This document shows, in pieces, positions 10,147 to 22,172 of a stretch of 64,000 nucleotides of DNA. The position numbers and the translations under genes were made by a program. Source of the stretch: Apostichopus japonicus (Eukaryota; Echinodermata; Holothuroidea; Aspidochirotida; Stichopodidae). The stretch spans positions 15,965,499 through 16,029,498 of the forward strand of contig NC_092565.1 in the NCBI RefSeq assembly GCF_037975245.1, read 5' to 3'. The notes under the pieces were generated by a model. The model was not told the origin of the DNA and made no database searches. It worked only from the letters and a program-made list of their open reading frames with translations. Position 1 is the stretch's first letter; each line of letters starts with the position of its first letter.

Positions 10147-13100
10147 GGTTCCTTGCTTTAGCAAAAGGAACCTATGCAGTCAGGTTGGCGTGTGTGTGTG
10201 TGTATGTATGTATGTATGTATGTATGTATGTGTGTGTGTGTGTGTCTGTGACACTTGCTTGGGTACGCTCTATCTCAATAAGGGAATGTTGGATTGAGGC
10301 CAAACTTGGACTATAGATCCGCCATATGGAGAAGGTGTGCCCTATTGTTTCTGGTGCCCACAAAGGTCACAAAAGGTCAGTTATGGTCCAAAAACCGAAA
10401 ATATTAAAACTGCAATAACTCCCAGTGCCAATGTGTGACAAGATTGATATTTTGGGACAAGTTGTGAACTGGTTAGGGGAGCATTTTCAAACCTAACGGT
10501 CATGTGATCCGAGGTCACCAAAGGTCAATTAATGATAAAAAACTAGTATTTTTGCGATAACTTGAGAACGAAATGTCCGTTAGGGTTGGGAGTTGCTTCA
10601 ATGCTATCCAATTGTCGACCCGCATCTGGGTGACCCTTGACCTCAGTTTGACCTCTGGTGACCTTTACGTGTTTTTGGGGATTTTTACAGTTTTGATGCT
10701 ATTTTCAGATGTCAAAGGTACCTTCTGATCATATATGTCAATAGGTTGACCCCGTGTGACCTTTATGTGCGAAGTTATATGGGGTCAAAGTTTTTCGGTC
10801 GGAGTTAGGATGGTTGTACAGACTTGTCGTTTTGTTTTTTGGAATCAGGAGATTAAACTACATCTGAAACCAAGGTCAAAAGGTCAAAGGTCACATTAGA
10901 AAAAATGTGCTTATTTTGGGAGGAAACGAGCAAAAAAGGAAATGTTTGGTTTTGATGCTAGATTTGGATATCAAAGGTACCTTCCGATCAAAAATGTCAA
11001 TTGGTTGACACCCGTGTGACCTTCGTGTGCGAAGTTATACAAGGTCAAAGTTAATTTTCAGACATTTAATGCAAGAACTCCCAGTTCCAAGGTGTGACAT
11101 GGTTGATATTTTTGGACAAGTTGCAAATGGTATAGGGGAATATTTTCAAACTTAACGGTCATGTGATCTGAGGTCACCAAAGGTCAATTAATGTTAAAAA
11201 ACTAGTATTTTGGGGGCAGAAAATGGGCAAAGAAAAAATGTTTGAATTTGTATAGTTTGATGCTCTAATTTAGGTCTCATCAATCAAAATTGTCAATAAG
11301 TTGACCCAAGGTGACCTTTGTATGTTAAGTTATATGAGGTCAAAGTTAATTTTCAGACATTTAGTGTAATAACTCCCAGTGCCAAGGTGTTACACAGTTG
11401 ATCTTTTGAGACAAGTTGCAAATGGTATAGGGGAATATTTTCAAACTTAATGGTCAGGTGATCCGAGGTCACCAAAGGTCAATTAATGATAAAAAACTAG
11501 TATTTTTGCGATAACTTGAGAACAAATTGTCCGTTAGGGTTGGGAGTTGCTTCAATGTAATCCAATTGTCGACCCGCATCTGGTTGACCCTTGACCTCAA
11601 TTTGACCTCTGGTGACCTTTTCGTGTTTTGTGGATTTTTACAGTTTCGATGCTATTTTCAGATGTTAAAGGTACCTTCTGATCATAAATGTCAATAGGTT
11701 GACCCCCGTGTGACCTTCGTGTGCGAAGTTATATGAGGTCAAAGTTAATTTTCAGACATTTAATGCAATAACTCCCAGTGCCAAGGTGTGACAAGGTTGA
11801 TATTTTTGGAGTAGTTGCAAATGGTATAGGGGAATATTTTCAAACTTAACGGTCATGTGATACAAGGTCACCAAAGGTCAATTAATGATAAAAAACTAGT
11901 ATTTTTGCGATAACTTGAGAACAAATTGTCCGTTAGGGTTGGGAGTTGCTTCAATGTAATCCAATTGTCGACCTGCATCTGGGTGACCCTTGACCTCAGT
12001 TTGACCTCTGGTGACCTTTACGTGTTTTGTGGATTTTTACAGTTTCGATGCTATTTTCAGATGTCAAAGGTACCTTCTGATCATAAATGTCAATAGGTTG
12101 ACCCCGTGTGACCTTTATGTGCGAAGTTATATAGGTCAAAGTTAATTTTCAGACATTTAATGCAATAACTCCCAGTTCCAAGTTGTGACAAAGTTGATAT
12201 TTTTGGAGTAGCTGCAAATGGTATAGGGGAATATTTTCAAACTTAAGGGTCATGTGATCCGAGGTCACCAAAGGTCAATTAATGATAAAAAACTAGTATT
12301 TTTGCGATAACTTGAGAACAAATTGTCCGTTAGAGTTGGGAGTTGCTTCAATGTAATCCAATTGTCGACCCGCATCTGGGTGACCCTTGACCTCAATTTG
12401 ACCTCTGGTGATCTTTTCGTGTTTTGTGGATTTTTACAGTTTCGATGCTATTTTCAGATGTTAAAGGTACCTTCTGATCATAAATGTCAATGGGTTGACC
12501 CCCATGTGACCTTCGTGTTCGAAGTTATATGAGGTCAAAGTTAATTTTCAGACATTTAATGCAATTTACTCCCAGTGCCAAGGTGTGACAAGGTTTATTT
12601 TTTTGGACAAGTTGCAAATGGTATAGGGGAATATTTTCAAACTTAACGGTCATGTGGTCCAACGTCACCAAAGGTCAGCTAATGTTAAAAAAGTAGTATT
12701 TTGGGGGGAGAAAATGGGCAAAGAAAAAATGTTTGAATTTTTACAGTCATGCAGTCTCACCGATCAAAAATGTCAATTGGTTGACCTTCGGGTGACCTTT
12801 GTGTGTGAAGTTATGTATACAAGTTCAAAGTTAATTTTTTTTAATTTAATGCAATTAAATCTCAATGCCAAGGTGTGACATGGTTGATATTTTGGGACAA
12901 GTTGTGAACAGGTGGTGGAACATTTTGAAACTTAAAGGTAATGTCATCTGAGGTCACCAATGTTATCATATCTGTTGACACGCTTGTAGGTCTCTTATAT
13001 TTCTTACATTTTCGACGCCATATTTAGATCTCAAAAGTGCCTTTTGATCCAAAATCCGATCACATTTTGTGATCACAAAAGTGTTGACTATAGTGTTGGT

Positions 13101-13201
13101 TACTTTATGGGAACATGTAGGACCACAATTACTTGGACTATTTGAGCCCAATCTTGCTTGATAATATTATGTGTATTGTCATATACCCCAAGCAAGGAAC
13201 C
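10147..13201. mobile_element. 3-kb satellite-bearing element with GGTTCCTTGCTT ends
   Basis: The left end is a hairpin (GGTTCCTTGCTTTAGC, then AAAAGGAACC, 10147-10172). The right end AAGCAAGGAACC (13190-13201) is the inverse of the left. Next to the left end is a TG/TATG microsatellite (about 10186-10245). The body is a tandem array: the landmark AAGGTCAATTAATG recurs near 10521, 11180, 11475, 11874 and 12271, with a variant at 12671. Full units are therefore about 398 bp, with shorter (~295) and compound variants. No transposase frame is visible, so it looks like a non-autonomous element that captured or expanded a satellite. Confidence 0.65.
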
Positions 13202-13573
13202 ACAGTGCCCTTGGGCTCTTGTTAATTAAGTAGACACTACAGACTGTGCATGCATTGTACACATTATTGATTTTTCTAAGGTTATATCCAATGCTGATGA
13301 CAATTCACTTCATATACTGTTGCATACACTGTTGAGCTGCCTACGTATATTACACATTCACATTAACTGTTTAAATATAATATGACAGTGTGTACATACT
13401 GTAGTTTAAAATTCAGCCAGTTGTTTAAATTTTTAAGTACAGTATCATATATATTCATTGCCACTGAAGTTTATAGATATATGTATCATGCACACAGTTA
13501 ATTTCACTAACTCTATTTACATGTGCTGTACATGTTGGTAATTATGATCAGAAGCTCAGTTGCAAGAGTGCAT

Positions 13574-13641
<68 letters not shown>

Positions 13642-13642
<1 letters not shown>

Positions 13643-13741
13643 CGGGAGGCCCGGGTTCGAAAGCGGGAGGCCCGGGTTCGAATCCCGGTGGAGGCTGGAA
13701 GTTTTTTCACTGTTCTTGATTTTCCAACTCATGACGATTTC

Positions 13742-13745
<4 letters not shown>
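13642..13745 (+). mobile_element. tRNA-derived SINE fragment with duplicated B box
   Basis: It carries GCGGGAGGCCCGGGTTCGA twice in tandem, then the T-arm and 3' acceptor side of a tRNA (GGTTCGAATCCCGG, TGGAGGC) and a ~50-base tail (GGAAGTTTTTTCACTGTTC... to ATTTCATT). The tail matches the copy at 60983. The 5' half is replaced by a TA microsatellite (13578-13640) and another TA run (13745-13778) follows the tail. Confidence 0.7.
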
Positions 13746-13779
<34 letters not shown>

Positions 13780-13799
13780 ACTTATACATGACGACAAGA

Positions 13800-15690
13800 T
13801 GACATTCCAGAATAGAGACTGAGAGAGAAAGAACAAGTTAGCATTTTGCTGCAATGAAACTAGCATTTTAGTGTCGTTTTTTGAAGTACAGAAGGTCTAC
13901 AATTTTACCCAGCACAAACACTTAAGGACCAAAATTACATACTCAAGTATTTCTGTAGGCGTACCATCAGATTAAAATGGAGAAGGTCAAAGAAATTGTT
14001 CTTAAAATTTTTAGCACATTTCATACTGTAATGAAGAAGTAACCTGCAATTTAGATATGATTAATGCTAGTTAATTTATCATAGTGGATATATGCCAAAT
14101 GTTCCATAATAATGTAGTAAAATAAGCATAACGAAATGTGTCTTCAATGTATGGCTTTCTCAATAGTACCAGGAAACACATTGAGGTTTCGATGGCTTCA
14201 TTGCACTAGACTTCTGCTTGTAAACCAGAAGGAGCTGTTACAATAAAAATGGCCTGAACCACTATGTTGATGTACAATTACAGTACGGCATGTTAAACAC
14301 AGGTCAGTATACTGTACGTGGCAATAACACACCTCCACCAAAAACAATATGAGTCTTGTACTCAATGTGATGCATCTTCACACCATAGTATGAGAAGTAG
14401 CCACGATTCCCATCATTAGGTATCGTAAAGGGCATTTCAGAGTTTGACCTCTGGTGACCTCAAATGAAATTTGAACTCACAAGCAACAGGATTCTTGTAC
14501 TCAATAATATTGCAAATCCATATACCAAGCCTCTGAAAAGTATCCATGACTTCTACAATGAGAAATCATTTTTAAAGCTTTTCAGGCCTTGACAACGTTT
14601 TTAAATGTACTTTTTCCGCTATTTGGCGACCGTGACTAAAAATCTACTTCACTCGCCGCCATGACTACAGCTGTTCAAGTCTCCATAGTGCAGATCTACA
14701 ACATCAATACTTTCTATGAACAAAAGGTTGGGCTCTAAGGCAGATACATGGTGCTACAAAGTTGCACATTGGAAAATTATGTTCCACCAAAAGTAAGTTA
14801 TGAACAAGTAAAACATTTCTCAGTATCGTAAATAAGCAGCTAGGCCTACTGTAGTGTCTCAAACAAATCAAAATAGAACATCTGCAAAAATACTTACGAA
14901 GATAGCTAATTGGCTTCTGTTATGTACATTAGGGTTCCACTAGTAGTACACTATAGGCATATACGGTAGCTAGGTTTGCATGAGTCCTAAGCCTATACAG
15001 TATATCACTACTACTTTGAACCGCTGCTCGATCAGCCTGATTCGTTCCTTTTTTCCAATTATTTATCTTGTCTTTAACTGCAGATTGATGTGTGAAAACA
15101 ATGGGTAATGTGAGCACAATGAAAATCTAAGGTTTAAAGAGCATCTAACTTCCAAAAAATTCTAGCAGCAATAACAGCACACTGACCACAAAACTCCTTA
15201 AATAGTATATTTTGTGAATTATGACTGATGCTATGTAAGAAAATGCCTTAAGAAATAATTTAGGACTTTGAATTGTCCCGTAATCATAAACGTGACGAAA
15301 GTTGTACTTTTAAGGCATACCTACAGTATGCTGAAACTGGTGGAAGAGACTATACAACTTGAGATCAACAGCTGATCCAGGCACCGCTCGGGCACACACT
15401 GCCAAACAGCTAAGACAGTTTTACACACACGCATTGAGTTTAATCATTGTAAAAAATCTAACTAGACTACTGTTAAGTTTCATATTCCCTACCCCCTTTC
15501 CTTAATCCTCTTTTTGTCCCTCCACTGTTTATCTACTACCTCTCCTCTTCCCCTAGCTGTTGGCTTCTTTTTTTTTCTTCTCTCCATCCCTTTTCTGCTA
15601 ATCCCCTTACATCCATCTCTTTGTGTTCACCATGCTCATTAACCTGTCTGTATTCTGTGCATGTATTTGTCCCTTCTTTCACTGTTACTT
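13800..15690. other. Intergenic stretch without recognised features
   Basis: No frame here shows a domain or consistent splice sites. A short TGACCTCTGGTGACCTCAAA block at about 14446-14466 is related to the 142-bp tandem repeat at 16133. From about 15480 the strand becomes pyrimidine-rich, leading into the Penelope-like end. Confidence 0.5.
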
Positions 15691-15830
15691 GTCATTTAGC
15701 CTCTGAAGAAGATCCTGCTAGGATCGAAACGTCAGGCCAACTTACTTTAACACATTCTCTTACACAGGTTCCCTAGTGGATAAGCAGTTTGCTAACAGTT
15801 TTATTTTATTTTAAGTTTCATAAATGGCGC
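15690..15830 (+). mobile_element. Penelope-like element terminal fragment with hammerhead-like motif
   Basis: CTCTGAAGAAGATCC, TGCTA, GGATCGAAACGTCAGG (15700-15738) is a compact hairpin motif. CTGAAGA, a 5-bp stem (GATCC/GGATC), GAAA and GTC resemble the core of the hammerhead ribozymes known in Penelope-like retroelement termini; GCCT and AGGC can form an outer helix. An extra A before the stem departs from the consensus. No reverse transcriptase frame remains nearby. Confidence 0.5.
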
Positions 15831-16132
15831 CTGTTCATTTCTCAAATTAAACTACATTCAACCTGAAATATGATGGAAAACGTCCAATTGCACCACTGTA
15901 TGTTAAAGAGTACATCTTAGTGCACGCAATGTCTGTAACGAAAGTATGTACTGGAGCGATGCGCTTACGACTATGCAGATTTTTCCGTAAGTCTTGGTTG
16001 GATTCTACGGATGCCCATAAGCTTATTTCCAATTGCCGATAGCCTCCTCTTCTTATGAGGCGTAACGCACATGTTATCAAACAGAATGGTCGGTGGGAGA
16101 TACAGTAGATTATTAAACAAGGTTTCCAAAAT

Positions 16133-16555
16133 TTGGCCTCTGGTGACTCCAAATGACCTTTGACCTCCATAAAAAAGTAGGCTTTTAATTAAATGTGGTA
16201 CTCCTTCACACTAAATACAAGATTGATCCAAGCTTCCCTTCTTGAGATATCATGTTTACAAGGTTCTTCACAATTTGCCCCTGGTGACCCCAAATGACCT
16301 TTGAACTTTTCTAAAAACATTAGGCTTCTACTTAATTTGGTGCATCTACTCACCAAATATGAGATTGGTCCAAGTTTCCCTTCGTGAGATATCCTGTTAA
16401 CGAAGTTGTCACAATTTAAAGCCTGGTGACCTCAAATGACCTTTGAACTTCATTAAAAATAATAGGCTACTGCTACTCAATGTGAGACACCTACTCACCA
16501 AATATGAGATTGGTCAAAGCTTCCCTTCTTGAGATATCAAGTTTAAAAGCGAGGT
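16133..16555. repeat. 142-bp tandem repeat, three copies
   Basis: The landmark CAAATGACCTTTGA recurs near 16150, 16291 and 16433. Each copy carries CTGGTGAC, an ATTAGGCT-like block, CTCACCAAATATGAGATTGG and CCCTTCTTGAGATATC. It resembles the TGACCT-rich satellite at 10147-13201 in motif but not in unit length. DNA from here to 17857 has no recognised gene. Confidence 0.8.
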
Positions 16556-17857
16556 GTCACACACACATACGGCTCTATCATTTCGAGGACGTAAATTTCG
16601 CTCAGGCATGTCACCTCAATTTGATGAACCCTCCAATTGCTTTGGGTATAAACACCCTGTGTGTGTATATGTGTATCTAATATACACAGTGTACGTACAG
16701 TAATACACATGCTAACTACAGCAATGGAGGACTCCCCTCTCTCAGCCGGGTTACTGACTTAACCAGTTTTTATTTCCTTGTTTTTGTATTATTTAGGAAA
16801 TCCATTATTGGTTTCCCTTGGGACAAGTAGGTGTGTAATGGCTATACAAAAAGTGGTTTATTTATGTCACCATTGCCTTTGATAATTCCACCACTTTTCT
16901 TTTTATATTTACCAACGTTTTACAATGACCGCGTTGAACTTAACACGTTTAAATGCGGCTGATTGCACTTTTGTCTACATAATGGAAGTTCATTGCCGAG
17001 CACTAAACAAGGCCTGTGCTCTTTGATGCTATTACAAAAAAACTGGTCCTAACTGGTCCTGAACTGCAAAAGAACTGCAAAGAACTATATTTTTACCTGA
17101 GAAACTTTGGAAGCAGTATTGTTACCAGGATTTTAAGAGTTGTGTCCCCGGGACGCAATGTCTTAAATACGTTTGCGTCCTCTCATGAACTTTAAAATAC
17201 CTCTACAAGAACGCACAGTACTTAGTTATAATGACCCCTGACAAAACATTGACTTGTGCGCAACCGATGCCTATAGAATGTGCACAAAAATATTAAATGA
17301 TGAATGCTGTAAATAGTATTCAACAACAAAATTACTGTCAAATTCTGAAACGGGAAATTTTACCGTAGACTAGTCATATATATGCTGGCCTAGGCATCAT
17401 GCAGTGCACACTACTGTACAACATATACAACTCCCTTACATACTGTCTATAAAATTGTTATTGGCTATGAATATGCTGTGAATGTCAGAAACCAATGTAA
17501 ATTAGTAATACAAGTGCCTAGAGACAAAGTGCAAGAATAAAAATACCGCACTTTCACTGATTTAATTGAGGCCCTTAAGTGAAAATATTACCAATTGATC
17601 TCAATGACACAACAACAACAACACGCCCCTAAAAAGCCTCGTACTTGCTCACAACGTTCATAAATTGTCTCAACTCCTAACATTTTGTGATCAAAAGAAT
17701 AATTCAAATAAACATATTCTTAGAAACAAAATTCAACTACATATACCTATCATGAGTGCTTCTTGTCATATGTGTTTCAACAACACCTGTTGTTATAATA
17801 TTTGAGTGCACACATTATGATAGCCTATAGTACAAACTTGGCTATCTTCACACGGGA

Positions 17858-19080
17858 CGGTAACGTTACAAGCAGTTGCAATTGAGACCGTCAGTATGTA
17901 TGTATGTATGTATGTATGTATGTATGTATGTATGTATGTATGTGTGTGTGTATGTATGTATGTATGTATGTATGTATGTATGTATGTATGTATGTATGTA
18001 TATTAGATCCTCCTGCAAGCAGGAACTCGCGAAGAAGCCTCATTGGCTTACAGTATAATGTGTTATATAAATAAATATTATTAATATTATTATTCGAACA
18101 ACATACATTGTGTTCATTGAGCACTATAGATGTGTAGAGCGCAATCTTATTATCTTTTTGAAAGTGCGCCACCACTATCACACTTTTGAGAAAGCTAAAA
18201 AAGTAGGCAGTAATTGACAAGAACGAATATTAAAAATCTTAAGTAAATTGTTCATAATCTTACCCTGGAACCGCGCGAGATATTTTCTACCATCTATCAA
18301 AGGTAAGTGTAGAGCGGTTAATTACATCATAATTTGTCTAGGTGGAACATTAAATTAATCTAAACTTTTTCCCGCATGCTTATTATATGTGAGGAGGACT
18401 GACGTATCACCAGTAACCACATATTACGTAAGAGACGTTTTTGTTTTACAATATAGTTTAATTATAAACTTTACACTGTAGTAAACCTTGTCGTAAAGTA
18501 CGACTCAGTTTACAATCGCAGCACTTTAATTGCATACACGTCCAGCTAAATTTCTCGGTATCTTTGTCTACGTACAGCAAGGAGTGCGCGTGGATTTCTA
18601 ACCAGATTTGTATTAGATCAATGGTAAGATGGATTTCGTGCTTAGCAAAGGTAGCAGGACAAAGCCATCTTTTTACCTTTTAAATTGGATTCCTCTTTCG
18701 GAATGCGGACCATTATTGTGTAGCTACCCGCATGGATATTATCGAACAATAATTAAGTTTAATAATTAATAATAAGTTTAATAATTAAGAACAATAATTA
18801 AAATCTATATCCAACAGTGCTTGCAGACAATGGTAAGGGACTATCAGACAATCATATCACAGGATGTTTGGAAACTTTCAGCATGAAATTCTTTGGAATG
18901 GGAGTTTTGTTAACTCTGTAAATTGTGGTTTGATTGTTATGACTTATGTGTTTTCAAACAAATTCAATCATCTGTACAAAGGATGTGAAAGAAATTTTGG
19001 TCCTTTTGAGAAGTTTCGGTTGTTTGAAAGAAAAGAAAGAAAGATATTCATTTCAAAAGGTGTTTGTTATGCCCTTGTTT
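17858..19080 (+). repeat. Second copy of the 1401-1780 segment, interrupted by insertions
   Basis: It is collinear with 1401-1780 but split. One break holds a TATG microsatellite (17895-18000) plus about 50 bases, and a second (about 18135-18817) holds ~680 bases of unrelated DNA. The part 18818-19080 follows 1507-1760 closely. The ATATAAATAAATATTATT block resembles LINE tails. Confidence 0.65.
17895..18000. repeat. (TATG)n microsatellite
   Basis: About 26 tetranucleotide units with a short TGTG interruption near 17941. The apparent frames across it on both strands are trivial repeat translations. Confidence 0.95.
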
Positions 19081-20650
19081 AGCTTATGAAACGAGCAATT
19101 CATCGTGTTGACTTGTTATTTGTCGCTATTCGCGACCCATGGAACTTGAGTTTCATTCCGCGCCATAGCAGTCACGCGTTTACTGTGGTCTGGAAACAAC
19201 GTGCATTGTAAATACCTCTAGAGGCAGCTGTACGTACATGCTGGGAGCATCAGTTTTAAGAGCCAACGATTAGAGTTCAAAGTAAGTCAGATTTTATACA
19301 TCAATCCTACCATGGGTTTATTTTAAAAGTTCTATTTTAGTTCTTTCTATTACACCAGCCATTCTACTTAATATGGGGTCTACAGACTGAGACATGGTCA
19401 CAAAGCTTTGTGGAAATTGCTTCATAGTTTAAGGTCTTATCTTGTGATTTTCATGGTTCATGGAAATATCACATGAGGCTTGATTATAATAACCCTGAAA
19501 AATCATGTGTGCAGTCCCATTTGCAGGTTTACCTCTCAACCCCTCTCCCCTCCTCGCATGCACATATTATCTGTAGATCATTTCAGCCATACAACCACAT
19601 CAATTGTAGTTCGATCTGGAGATATGGCTTAATAATTTGCCAAAGTTCGTGCAAACAAATACCGCTAGTTATGTTGAAGGTCTCTATGGCTGTCAGCAAT
19701 AAAAAAGGTAGAAAGGCGAAAGAAAATCAATATTTCTATTTTTTTGGGGGGTTTTTTTGGCAACTGGCCAGCAGGACTACCCAGCTTAAGATTCAAGTGG
19801 CCCTCCAGCTAATCAAATGGCACGTATGATTTTAATTGGAGGAAAGGTAAGACAAGGCAGCTAATACTGCATTGCAAAACATAACAATGGTATTTCTCAC
19901 AGGGTCTAATTATCACAATCTAAGAATATTCACTTATAAATTTGACAAATCGTTACAATAGAAGGAAGTTCTTGTGTCATCTCAAACAGAAACCAATGAC
20001 TTGACCAAAACCAATTACCAATGACAAACAGAAACTGCAGCCCTGAAAACAAATGGCATATCTTGAAAGACTCATGGTAACATCATCTGTAGGTTTGTGA
20101 AGCAATGCTAGAGTCTGTGAGAAAACTCAGACTAAATATTATTCCCCGAATACCAAATATAATGGTTGTAGGGATAAAACCAACATGGTAACTGGTTTTG
20201 AATTTGTTTTGCAGTAAGCAGTCACTTTTTAACCACTACAGAAATGAAAAAGAAGTCAATGCAATTGTTTTTGAAAATCATATAAAGATGCATGTGAAAT
20301 GTTAAAATACATGTAGGCTTCTAGTATGAAAGTACTGCTCTTTTGATAATATTACTGAGGATGAATACAACAACCAATTAAAAGGCAATGCATACACAGT
20401 TTCATGAAGTGACAATTTAAGGATGTACATGTTAACGACAAACATTAAACGAATTGAGGACGTCAATTCTAGGACATCAATTCGAGGATGTCAATTCGAG
20501 GACTGAGGGAGGGCGCTCTTCGTAACAGGGTTTTCTACCATACACTCAGTTCAGCCAAATTTGTGTCTGATGGTGACAATTTTGTGGACATCCCCCATAC
20601 TGATACAGGAGCTTTCTGAGGTCACTTTGAGTCCATTCCCCCAATTTTTA
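19081..20650. other. Intergenic stretch without recognised features
   Basis: The longest frame here (19473-19829, 118 codons) shows no domain and no splice-site support. Near 20452-20510 the motif AATTCGAGGA/TGTCAATT recurs several times, anticipating the palindrome at 20651. Confidence 0.5.
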
Positions 20651-20678
20651 CAATTTGAGGACGTACGTCCTCAAATTG
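20651..20678. repeat. Perfect 28-bp palindrome
   Basis: CAATTTGAGGACGT joined directly to its reverse complement, with no spacer. The half-site GAGGACGT(C) and its variants recur in the 200 bases upstream (about 20456-20510), suggesting a local repeat that became inverted. Confidence 0.9.
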
Positions 20679-20737
20679 ATGGTCACACACCAAATGTCCT
20701 CAAAGCCAAGGTGTGTACCAGAATACAAACTTCCTTT

Positions 20738-22172
20738 CACTGGTATGGAACGCCAAAAGGACCACAGTGACATGTACCACTACTAATTTGACATGTACTA
20801 CTACTAATTCGAAGTGTACTACTACTAATTTGAAGTGTAATACATGTAAAATGTCGCGTACTACTACTAATTCGAAGTGTACTACATCTAAAATGTCGCG
20901 TACTACTACTAAATTGGAGAGATGGCGCTATTCACAATCTATCCGATACCATGTCATCGAGTTGCGCATCTGCATTAAAATAATGATGAAGAAAACATAT
21001 TCTTCAATACTCTGTTGATTCAAATGTCTATTTTACAGTTTATACCTTTAAGGTCTGTGGCAAATATAGAAAATAGCATGTACTTTGGCACAGCTGGGGA
21101 ATAAAAAGCATTCTTGACATTTCAATGACGGGGAAATTGCTGCTTGTGAATAATAATGTGTATAACAATTTTAAGAGTTAAAAACTGAAGCTACATTAAG
21201 CACATTCTTGGGGATCGATGGTTCCACCTGCTGGGGCTTCGAAAACTTGTTGCTTTGCCACCACTGGATTTTATTTTTGTGATGCCCAATGGTCACAGAC
21301 AATGGTGATTATAGTATTAGTATTGAAGGCAAGGAGAAGGGGAACATTCAGGAAGACTGACACGTACATATATACTCCTAATCCTACGCATACTAAGCTC
21401 TGCATATACACACATTACTGTGCCAAAATCTAAATTTAAACGGTAACGTATATTTGGGCTCTTAAGTTATGCTCGGAATTAATCCATGACCTAGTACTTT
21501 AGTAGGCCTATATTCAGGCCATTGGTAGAACACCTAAAATGCATACGGTACTAGACCTGTATATAATTTAAACAAGTAGCAGTTTTGGAATATCATTTAA
21601 ATTAGACACTATATCCTAGCCGCAGCCTGGCCTAGCATATAGAAAAAGTCTAGGAAGCCTAACTTTAGCTCATTAACAGTAGCACCTCACCGGTCTTTTC
21701 TGAATGGAAAGCAGCATTTTGCGTTTGGGCGCCGTTTTCTATTTTTTTGACATGTTCATCGAGTTTTTTACATATATATATCAAATACACCAGTTTTTAA
21801 CTCTCTAAATTGTTATACCCACTATTATTCACAAGCAGCAATTTCCCCAGATACAGAGTATTGAAGAATATGTTTTCTTCATCATTATTTTAATGCAGAT
21901 GCGCAACTCGATGACATGGTATCGGAAAGATTGTGAATAGCGCCATCTCTCCAATTTAGTAGTAGTACGTGACTTTTTAGATGTAGTACACTTCGAATTA
22001 GTAGTAGTACGCGACATTTTAGATGTAGTACACTTCGAATTAGTAGTAGTACGCGACATTTTACATGTATTACACTTCAAATTAGTAGTAGTACACTTCG
22101 AATTAGTAGTAGTACATGTCAAATTAGTAGTGGTACATGTCACTGTGGTCCATTTGGCGTTCCATACACTGG
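20738..22172. mobile_element. Foldback element with ~350-400 bp inverted arms
   Basis: The left arm (20738 to about 21195) and right arm (about 21793-22172) are inverse copies. They share GTATGGAACGCCAAA at the tips, several ~21-bp units of the type TACTACTACTAATTCGAAG, a block around CGATGACATGGTATCGG-like sequence, and ATTCACAAGCAGCAATTTCC. The ~600-bp centre has no coding frame. Frames inside the arms are translations of the CTACTA repeats. Confidence 0.8.

Noticed and set aside
15847-16170. 107-codon antisense frame
   Set aside because: It overlaps the start of the 142-bp TGACCT-type repeat and shows no domain.
20713-21018. Thr/Cys-rich frames in the foldback element (also 21829-22143, minus strand)
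   Set aside because: Both are the CTACTA repeat of the inverted arms translated.
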